A DNA stretch of 13,452 nucleotides from CBDHFQ01 sp965262565 (GTDB lineage Bacteria; Bacteroidota; Bacteroidia; J057). Positions 1-7,600 of the stretch are shown piece after piece. The position numbers were made by a program, and so were the translations under genes. The notes beneath the pieces were generated by a model. The model was not told where the DNA came from. It saw only the letters and a list, made by a program, of their open reading frames with translations, and searched no databases. Location: positions 1 through 13,452 of the forward strand of contig CBDHFQ010000028.1 in assembly GCA_965262565.1 (NCBI GenBank). The letters run 5' to 3'. Within the stretch, counting starts at the first letter, position 1, and every line of letters starts with the position of its first letter.

Positions 1-300
1 AAAGCCTTCACCATAACTCCTCAAGAATTAGTCCTTTCCGTTTCTGCTTCCCAAGAAAACCTGGAATTAAATGTTTATCCTAATCCGATAAGCGCAGGAG
101 AAGAAATGAAAGTGTTATTCGATATGGTTGAGGGACAACGAACAGAAGTAAGCCTATTGGATGTTAGCGGTAGAATAATCTATCATTCTCATATGAAAGA
201 ATCGCACATAAAAATCCCTCGCCAATTACCTTCAAGCATTTACTGGATTAAGATTGAAAAGGAAGGAAAAATAGGTACAACAGCTGTTTACGTGCGATAG
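1..300 (+). CDS. C-terminal end of a secreted protein with a type A T9SS sorting domain (5' end outside window)
   Basis: The reading frame is open from base 1 to a TAG at 298-300, so only about 99 C-terminal residues of the gene are visible. An internal ATG at 106 is not the likely start, because the upstream frame encodes LNVYPNP, the classic opening of the Por/T9SS type A C-terminal sorting domain. It is followed by the usual pattern: a hydrophobic strand (VLFDM), a LLDVSGRII strand-turn, a segment ending SIYWIKIE, and a final strand with TTAVYVR. In known family members this domain directs export across the outer membrane by the type IX system and is then removed. The catalytic or binding part lies to the left of the window, so the function cannot be named. 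The next gene starts 70 bp downstream on the same strand, which allows but does not prove co-transcription. Confidence 0.85.
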   Translation, partial: KAFTITPQELVLSVSASQENLELNVYPNPISAGEEMKVLFDMVEGQRTEVSLLDVSGRIIYHSHMKESHIKIPRQLPSSIYWIKIEKEGKIGTTAVYVR

Positions 301-370
301 CAGGCTGGTTTTAGGTTAAAAAATTTGTATTATATATTTTTTAGTCCTAATCACGTCAACCTGCTCTCTC

Positions 371-3300
371 ATGCTTTTAAGACTATTATTACTTTCCTTT
401 ACTTTAGTATGTTCGGGCGCATATACGCAATCGCCTAATATCCTAATAGCTATTTCAGATGATCAATCCTTTCCACATACATCCATTTCTGGGTGCAAGG
501 CTATCTATACTCCTGGATTTGATGAAGTGGCTCGCTCGGGAATATTATTTGAAAATGCCATAGCAGGCTCTCCGGGATGTAGTCCTTCCAGGGCGTCGTT
601 ATTAACAGGGAGGAATACCTGGCAATTAAAAGCTGCAGGAACTCATGCCAGCTATTTTCCTTCAGAATATCTTAGCTTTCCAGAAATACTTAGGGCGAAA
701 GGATATCATACAGGATACACGGGAAAAGGTTGGGGGCCTGGAAATTACCAGATTTCAGGATGGACGAATAATCCGGCTGGGCCGGAATGGAATGATCTCC
801 GAACTACTAATGACGAGGGAATATCAGACAAAGACTACACAGCCAATTTCGAAGCTTTTTTAAACGCCAAAAATGAGGATCAGCCTTTTTGCTTTTGGTA
901 TGGAGCGCATGAACCTCATCGATCCTTTAAAGATGGAATTGGCACAGAATCTGGCATCGATGTGGATAATATTGAAGTGCCTGGCTTTCTTCCTGATCAT
1001 CCAACGATCAGATCTGATATAGCGGATTATTTATGGGAAATCCAACACTTTGACCAGCATTTGTTGAATATGGTTGAATTGTTGAAAAAAAGAGGAGAAT
1101 GGGAAAATACAATTGTGATTGTTACTTCAGATAATGGAATGGCATTTCCAAGAGCAAAAGCTAATGTATATGAATATGGGATTCACGTTCCAATGGCGAT
1201 TAGTTGGCCAAAGGGAATAAAGGGAGGTAGAACCATAGAGGACCTGGTCAGCTTTACAGATATTGCTCCTACGATTCTGGAAGCAACTAAGATTTCTCAT
1301 CCAGGTACTTTTCCGATGACTGGAAAAAGTCTTATGAACTTATTCAGATCTGAGGGTTCTGGTCACCTGGATTCTACTAGGAAATATGTTTTCTCAGCGA
1401 GAGAGCGTCATTCTTCTTCGAGATATCATTCATTGGGATATCCACAGAGAGCGATGAGGTCGGATCGATATCTTTATATCAGGAACTTTACACCTGAAAG
1501 GTGGCCCGCTGGCACGCCTGAGAAATATGGAGAAGGAAATTATCCATCCGTAGAAGCTGTAGTCAAAAAAACGCTGGGATCTAACGACGGAGGATACCAT
1601 GATATAGACGCCTGTCCTACCCTTGACTTTTTGATCGCTCATCAGAAAGAAGAAGCTTATCAAAAATATCTTCAAGAAGCCGTAGCTTTACGCCCTTTAG
1701 AAGAAATCTATGATATACAGTCTGATCCAGCTTGTATGTATAACCTAGCAGAAGTATCTGATTTTTTAGAGGTTAAAAACGAGCTGAGAAAAACCTTTGA
1801 AGACTATCTAATAAAGACGAAAGATGCAAGAATGATGGGTAGCGGAGATATTTGGGAATCCTATCCCAGATATTCCAGGTTAAGGGCTTTTCCGATGCCA
1901 GAATGGGCTGCTAACCAAGCTGAAATGGTTGTTCATCCAGAGTGGGTACAAGAGTATTGGCAAAAAGAAAAATCTCCTGTTCAGCCTGAAGTCAGATCAG
2001 CTACTCAAAGTACGAATCTTTCCATATCCTCCAAGCAACCTACAGACACTACGCATGCTCCAAATGTAATTGTGATTATAACAGATGATCAGGGATATGG
2101 AGACTTTGGATTCCAAGGAAATCCAATTATTCAGACACCTAATATCGATGTATTGGCGAGTCAAAGTGCAGTTGTAGACAGATATTATGTCAGTCCGGTA
2201 TGTGCTCCTACCAGGGCCAGTTTAATGACGGGGAGATATAATTACAGAACCAGAGTGGTAGATACTTATATAGGTAGAGCGATGATGGACCCTGAAGAAA
2301 CTACAATGGCAGAGCTGCTATCCGGCAATGGATATGGCACTGGCATATTTGGGAAATGGCACCTTGGAGATACGTATCCAATGCGACCTATAGACCAGGG
2401 ATTTGATGTATCAGTAATTCATCACGGAGGTGGTTTGGCTCAGCCAGCAGATCCCAAAGAGAATAATGATAGATATACTGATCCTGTATTATTTAGAAAT
2501 GGTCAATCGTTTCAGGCCAAGGGATACTGTACAGATATATATTTCCAGGAAGCTATGGATTTTATGGAATCTCAGCGACAGGAAGCTAAACCTTTTTTTA
2601 CTTATATCGCTACCAATGCTCCCCATGGTCCCTATCATGACGTCCCAGAAGGGTTAAAGAGAAAATATGAGGTCATGAATCTGGAAAAAATCATGATTGA
2701 TAAAGGAAAAGATCCCGATCAGTTGAGAGACAGGACCGCAAGTATTTTTGCGATGATTGAAAATATAGATGAAAATGTAGGGAAACTGATTAATTATTTG
2801 GTAGATAAGGATTTGTTTGAGAATACGGTTATCTTTTTTATGGTGGATAATGGTCCCAATTCGCTCAGATATGTCGGTCCACTGAGAGGAATGAAGTCGA
2901 ACGTACATGAAGGAGGGATTAGGTCGCCTTTATTGGTACATTATCCTCAACAAATAAAAGCTCAAACATTTAATAAGCTGCTTACTGCTCATATCGATAT
3001 TCTTCCCACTGTGTTAGATATCACAAATACACCTCTTCCTTCCTCCTTGTCCTTAGATGGTAAAAGTATATGGCCTGTTTTAGCTCAATCAGCTAATGTC
3101 GATGAAGAAACGACTAAGTTAACTGATAGGTATCTCTTCATCCAAACCCACAGAGGAGATGTGCCTCAAATGTATCATCATTTTGCTATGATTGGATCGA
3201 AATGGAAGTTGGTGCATCCTACCGGCTTCGGAAACAAAGCAGAAGATCCGGAAAATATTCCCTACGAATTATATGATATCCAATCAGATCCTGGAGAAAC

Positions 3301-3751
3301 GAATAATCTGGCAAACTCATATCCTGATACCTTGGATTATTTGTTGAAACAATATGAGCAATGGTTTGAAGATGTATCTACTACCCGTCCAAACAATTAC
3401 ACTCCCCCTTCTATTGTCATTGGACATCCATCAGAGGATATTACCGTATTAACTTCCCAAGACAGAAGAAGGACTTATGGTGAAGGTTGGGGGAAAAAGG
3501 GATATTGGTTATTGGAAAATTACAAAACAGCTAACTTTCAGATAAGGGTAGACATTCACGATCCTTATAAAGGCGGTCTGGTAAGTCTTATTATCAATAA
3601 AGAGAAGAAGGAAAGCAAGAAACTAACTGGTGGTCAAACACTTGATTTTTCCCCTTTAGTGCTTAATAAGGGACCATTAACATTAGAAGTTGAAATAGAA
3701 GGCGATAAAGATAGATATATAGATTATCAGGTAATAGTATCTCCGAAGTAG
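371..3751 (+). CDS. Exported double sulfatase: SGSH-like sulfatase domain fused to an arylsulfatase A/B-like domain
   Basis: This is a 1126-residue protein with an N-terminal hydrophobic signal peptide (about residues 1-20). Domain 1 (about 23-510) opens with NILIAISDDQ, giving metal-ligand Asp30/Asp31. It has the sulfatase signature CSPSRASLLTG with Cys70 as the formylglycine precursor, Lys119 in a GYTGKGW motif, the HEPHR motif at His180, and the SDN pair Asp254/Asn255. These features, with FPRAKANVYEYG, resemble heparan N-sulfatase (SGSH) relatives. A Ser/Thr/Pro/Gln-rich linker (about 535-562) leads to domain 2 (about 563-1000). That domain has PNVIVIITDDQGYGDFG (Asp572/Asp573), CAPTRASLMTG with Cys611, GKWHLG with Lys662, NAPHG with His752, and Asp826/Asn827, and resembles arylsulfatase A/B relatives. 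A C-terminal beta-rich extension (about 1000-1126) follows. Both active sites appear intact. Known sulfatases need a formylglycine-generating enzyme, which is not encoded here. The likely role is periplasmic or surface desulfation of sulfated glycans; the substrate is unknown. No T9SS sorting domain is seen at the C-terminus. Confidence 0.92.
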   Translation: MLLRLLLLSFTLVCSGAYTQSPNILIAISDDQSFPHTSISGCKAIYTPGFDEVARSGILFENAIAGSPGCSPSRASLLTGRNTWQLKAAGTHASYFPSEYLSFPEILRAKGYHTGYTGKGWGPGNYQISGWTNNPAGPEWNDLRTTNDEGISDKDYTANFEAFLNAKNEDQPFCFWYGAHEPHRSFKDGIGTESGIDVDNIEVPGFLPDHPTIRSDIADYLWEIQHFDQHLLNMVELLKKRGEWENTIVIVTSDNGMAFPRAKANVYEYGIHVPMAISWPKGIKGGRTIEDLVSFTDIAPTILEATKISHPGTFPMTGKSLMNLFRSEGSGHLDSTRKYVFSARERHSSSRYHSLGYPQRAMRSDRYLYIRNFTPERWPAGTPEKYGEGNYPSVEAVVKKTLGSNDGGYHDIDACPTLDFLIAHQKEEAYQKYLQEAVALRPLEEIYDIQSDPACMYNLAEVSDFLEVKNELRKTFEDYLIKTKDARMMGSGDIWESYPRYSRLRAFPMPEWAANQAEMVVHPEWVQEYWQKEKSPVQPEVRSATQSTNLSISSKQPTDTTHAPNVIVIITDDQGYGDFGFQGNPIIQTPNIDVLASQSAVVDRYYVSPVCAPTRASLMTGRYNYRTRVVDTYIGRAMMDPEETTMAELLSGNGYGTGIFGKWHLGDTYPMRPIDQGFDVSVIHHGGGLAQPADPKENNDRYTDPVLFRNGQSFQAKGYCTDIYFQEAMDFMESQRQEAKPFFTYIATNAPHGPYHDVPEGLKRKYEVMNLEKIMIDKGKDPDQLRDRTASIFAMIENIDENVGKLINYLVDKDLFENTVIFFMVDNGPNSLRYVGPLRGMKSNVHEGGIRSPLLVHYPQQIKAQTFNKLLTAHIDILPTVLDITNTPLPSSLSLDGKSIWPVLAQSANVDEETTKLTDRYLFIQTHRGDVPQMYHHFAMIGSKWKLVHPTGFGNKAEDPENIPYELYDIQSDPGETNNLANSYPDTLDYLLKQYEQWFEDVSTTRPNNYTPPSIVIGHPSEDITVLTSQDRRRTYGEGWGKKGYWLLENYKTANFQIRVDIHDPYKGGLVSLIINKEKKESKKLTGGQTLDFSPLVLNKGPLTLEVEIEGDKDRYIDYQVIVSPK

Positions 3752-3778
3752 GCAGAATCGAGAAATATTATTCAAATT

Positions 3779-3793
3779 GTCACTGAAAGTGAC
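3779..3793. other. Perfect 6-bp dyad after the sulfatase gene (possible weak terminator or operator half)
   Basis: GTCACT-GAA-AGTGAC is a perfect inverted repeat with a 3-base loop, 28 bp past the sulfatase stop. The downstream bases (TGTATTTAG) are only moderately T-rich, so it is a poor intrinsic terminator. It could instead be a protein-binding site in the spacer that precedes the resolvase-like gene. Confidence 0.3.
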
Positions 3794-3830
3794 TGTATTT
3801 AGTCAATTCACCCACAGAGGGTTGTGACCT

Positions 3831-3853
3831 TTCAATATTCTCATTATATTGAA
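3831..3853. promoter_or_regulatory. Palindrome upstream of the resolvase-like gene, candidate operator
   Basis: TTCAATAT-(7 bases)-ATATTGAA is a perfect 8-bp inverted repeat ending 30 bp before the ATG at 3884. Its total length of 23 bp and two-fold symmetry suit a dimeric helix-turn-helix protein. A TATATTTA at 3859-3866, close to the Bacteroidota -7 consensus TAnnTTTG, follows it; no TTG lies at the expected -33 spacing. I infer a possible operator, perhaps for autoregulation by the adjacent protein. The sequence alone does not prove binding. Confidence 0.35.
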
Positions 3854-3883
3854 CCTGGTATATTTATCTCAAGCGACTAATTC

Positions 3884-4513
3884 ATGAAAGTCGTCATTTT
3901 TGCTCAACAAAACGAATACGAGAACCTTGATCTGTCTTCTGTGGATTCGCTTAAACGGGTCGCAAAGGATAAGCAATATCAGGTAGTGAAAATACTTCAG
4001 CCAGACGCGCGGCAGTCGGGCGAAGTTCACAGATGCTTTCAATTGTTGAATGGATTAGCAAGAGCAGGAATCATACAAAAGATCGTAGTCCCAAGATTAG
4101 CACATCTGGGAATTTCTCCTTCCATTGTCTTAGAACGTATTTCACATTTTAAGGAAGAACGTGTTTCGGTTTATATAGCTAGTTTGGATATGGAAACCCT
4201 TTCTCCATATAAAGTATGGAACGAATCTTTTATCCCTATCATCACAGTACTCGAGGGATTTAGTAACTATCATTCGTCATCATTTCTTTCTGCTTCTCTC
4301 CCCTCAACTCCTTCTCCCACTAACCTACAAGACCTTCAACGATCAGAGATGGAATTGATGGATCGTTATCCCAAGATAGTAACGGCACTGAAAAGAGGAA
4401 GATCAGTAAAAAACACTGCCCTTATTTATGGTGCTTCTGAAAGTTTAGTCAGGAATCTTCAAAAAGCGGTAAAAAGTTCCAAGAAAAATAACCAACTAAG
4501 CCTCGCATTTTAA
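3884..4513 (+). CDS. Serine-recombinase (resolvase)-like protein with degenerate active site and C-terminal HTH; probable DNA-binding regulator
   Basis: This is a 209-residue protein. Residues 1-125 fit a resolvase N-terminal alpha/beta fold: an opening hydrophobic strand (KVVIFAQ), a middle strand with the following helix (IIQKIVVPRLAHLGISPSIV, about 63-82), then ERVSVYIASLDMETLSP, which resembles the resolvase stretch before the long E helix. In gamma-delta resolvase the first strand carries Tyr-x-Arg-x-Ser, with Ser10 as the nucleophile, and the middle motif is Asp-Arg-Leu-Gly-Arg. Here the first strand reads FAQQN, with no serine or arginine, and the middle motif is Pro70-Arg71-Leu-Ala-His74. 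Residues about 130-150 are a Ser/Pro-rich linker. Residues about 155-197 (RYPKIVTALKRGRSVKNTAL onward) resemble the Hin-type helix-turn-helix. I infer that DNA binding is kept and strand cleavage lost. The ATG at 3884 is the first in frame. The gene sits alone, 132 bp after the sulfatase and before the giant surface protein. An alternative is a divergent family using another nucleophile. Confidence 0.75.
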   Translation: MKVVIFAQQNEYENLDLSSVDSLKRVAKDKQYQVVKILQPDARQSGEVHRCFQLLNGLARAGIIQKIVVPRLAHLGISPSIVLERISHFKEERVSVYIASLDMETLSPYKVWNESFIPIITVLEGFSNYHSSSFLSASLPSTPSPTNLQDLQRSEMELMDRYPKIVTALKRGRSVKNTALIYGASESLVRNLQKAVKSSKKNNQLSLAF

Positions 4514-4665
4514 TCAGCTTTTCAAGATACCTAAATCGAACAAAAACCGTTAATGTAGTAGATATTTCAGTTCCCATAATTTATTAGGTTTATTTAGCTT
4601 AATACGTTTTGGTGGGAAAGATTTTATTAACACATTTAACATTATCAATCCACGCATCATTGTAT

Positions 4666-7600
4666 ATGAACTGGAATTTATCATATTTTACCCTGAATAG
4701 AGTGTTGTTGAGTTGTAGATTATTCATTCCATCCGTATTCTTTTTCTTTTTCCTTGTACCCATTTTCAGCCAGGAAGTTTGTGATAATCAAATAGATGAT
4801 GATGGGAATGGATTGATAGACGGATTTGATCCAGCGTGTTTGAGTCCAGATCCTATTTGTGGCGTACCTATTCAACCTCGTCTTCCTTCAGATTTTGTCC
4901 CAGTACAAACCTGCCAATTATTGGAAAATGTCATCCCCTATGCTGCTCCTATGGTGGGAGATGTGGATGCTGACGGTGATCCCGAAATAGTTACTCTAAG
5001 TTCTGATAATGGTGGTGGGGTTGTAGTGATAGATGGAGCCAATTGTGTGGAAGAAGCTTTTATTCCCCTAAATGGCGTGTTGGAACCCAGGGCTGGAAAT
5101 CTTGTACTAGGAGATGTAGATGAGGATGGATTTGTGGATATATTTGCTACGAGTACCAGCACTGATCTTCAGCGAATAGAATTTAATGGAAATGGATTTG
5201 AAATACGGTGGACAGCTATTGGAGTGGTGACGGCAGCAAGACCTCATCTGGATATTGTAGACTTAAATCAGGATGGACAAGCTGAAATCATCCCCAACGT
5301 AGGTAGGATGGTCAATGGTGTTACCGGGGTTACATACCAGGGAGAAGTCCCTGAATTAGATGATGCCGGAAAAGGATTATTTGCATTTACAGCTGATGCA
5401 GATTTAGGAAATAATGGAAGTGAAGGAGAAGTAGAACTCATTCGGGGTAGTGAAATATATAGGTATGATTTTGCGCTACAACAGTGGAACCTGATTAGAA
5501 CCCTACCTGGTTTTTATCAGGATGATGAATGGACTAAACTAGCCAATGTAGCTCTGGGGGATATGGATCTGGATGGAGATGTAGATGCCATAGTCAGTTC
5601 TTTTGAAGAAGGACAATTGATTGTTTGGGATCTACAGCAGGCTGAGGTATTTCTGAATGGCAATCAAGAGATTCTTCAGGGAGGGAGTGCCAGCAGAGCA
5701 ACTATAGGAAATTTTGATTTGGATCGCTTTCCAGAAATAGCCATATGTTCCAACCAATTCCTGACCGTATATGATGATTTGGTTAATGCTAATGGCCAAT
5801 GGCGTATGATTTGGACCACAGGAACAAATGATGATTCTGGTCACACCCAAACTACTGCCTTTGATTTTGATGGAGATGGAAAATTGGAACTGGCCTATAG
5901 AGATACAGATAAATTGCGCGTCTTTCAGGGAGAAGGAGACGGAAATGGTGGGCCATTAGTCCTTTTTGATACAGGAGATTTATCTTGTATCAGTGCTACC
6001 GGAATGGAATATCCTACAATTGCGGACATTAATAATGATGGGCAAGCTAATATCATCGTTCCCTGTACTGGATTCCTCTCGGTATATTCTTCAGGTTCTT
6101 TCCCTTGGTTTCCAGCACGCTCTATCTGGAACACCCAAGCCTATCACATTACAAATGTGAATGAAAATGGAACTATTCCAGCTGTTTTTCAGGAAAATCA
6201 TCTCGTTTACAACAATTATCTTAATCAGTCCGCAAGTTTGATTATAGATAGTTCCAATGTAGCCCCTGCCCCCGACCTTACTATTCAGTTAGCACCTGAT
6301 CAGGGCAATAATGGGTTAATTCTAGATAACTGCCCAAATCAAGGAGTGGCCATCGTAGAAATTTGTAACGTAGGATCAGCTCCAACGACTGTCCCTATTC
6401 ATATTACAGTGTATGAGTTTAATCCCTATGTAAATATTCCTTTTCCTGTAGAGATTATGACAGATTCCCTTATCGCAGGATTAGATGTTAATGAATGCCT
6501 GATAGATACTATTTCTTTTCCGTTAGTGGAAGGAGATTTGACCTTTTTAGTTAACCATCGTCCAAATAATTTACCTCTTCCTATTCCTCCTGATACAGTA
6601 TATTCAGCAGAGTTAGAATGTGATTTTGGCAATAATGCTTTCATTTTACCTCCTTTTAGTTGTGGAGAAATTTGTGATAATGGCATAGATGACGATGGAG
6701 ATGGTTGGATAGATAACGAGGATCCCGATTGTACCGTTGCAATTGGAAGCTGTCAGCAACCTTCAGGGACAAATGGTTTATTCGCAGGAGATTTTGGAAA
6801 TATTCGTCAGGGAGGAGAAATACCAAATGCAAATCAATCTATTTGGATATTTGAATTGCTCCCAGGGATTACGGACTACAACTTTGGATTGGACCAATTT
6901 ACGTTTCCCACTATTGGCAATTATGTATTGGCGAATAATACAGAAGGAATGGTTTTTTCCTTTTATGGCTCCCCTACTTCAGGCTTAACCGAAGCGTTTT
7001 GGATCTCTACTGAAGATAATTCTGCTGATGTGGATGGATATATGATGGTAGTCAATGGAGATACTGCAGCTTCTATTGTATATGCACAGGAAGTAGAGGA
7101 ATTGTGTGCTGACCTTACGTATGAACTATCTTTTGATATTATCAATCTGTTCTCTCCGTTAATTGTCCCAAATGGAACAGATAATCCCTTAAATGAAATA
7201 CCAGTATTGCCAAATGTAGAGGTTGTCATAGCTCCTGGAACAGCTACTAATCAAGAGTTAAGAGAATTATCTGCTGCCTTTGAAACCGGTGAAATCATAA
7301 ATGATGGTCAATGGAATACGTTCAATATTACCTTTTCAGGACCTCCTGAGCCTGGAAATGTTTTTATAGTGTTTAGAAGTAAAATTCCTGCACTTAATGG
7401 AGGGGTACAGCGTCCAAGCCTGGGGAATGATTTCGCTATTGATAATTTATCATTAACAGCTTGTATACCTGAGGTATCTATTTCATTTGATCCTTCCCTG
7501 GTTTTTCCGCTTTGTGGGGAGGATACAATAGAAGTTACAGGAAATGTATCCGGGAATTCAGATTCCCTTGTATTCCAATGGCAATTATTGCCTGCTGATG

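Noticed and set aside
371..430. Lipoprotein signal (lipobox) at the start of the sulfatase
   Set aside because: The cysteine is preceded by TLV, which does not fit the usual lipobox (small residues before Cys), and the following Ser-Gly-Ala-Tyr-Thr-Gln suits signal peptidase I better.
1970..2060. Possibility that the double sulfatase is two genes joined by a missing stop
   Set aside because: The frame is continuous, the second domain has no own signal peptide or start context, and a low-complexity linker of normal type joins the halves. Kept as one gene, with the check noted in the findings.
4738..4760. Pyrimidine tract encoding consecutive Phe residues, considered as a phase-variation slippage site
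   Set aside because: The T runs are interrupted by C every five or so bases, so no homopolymer is long enough to expect frequent slippage.
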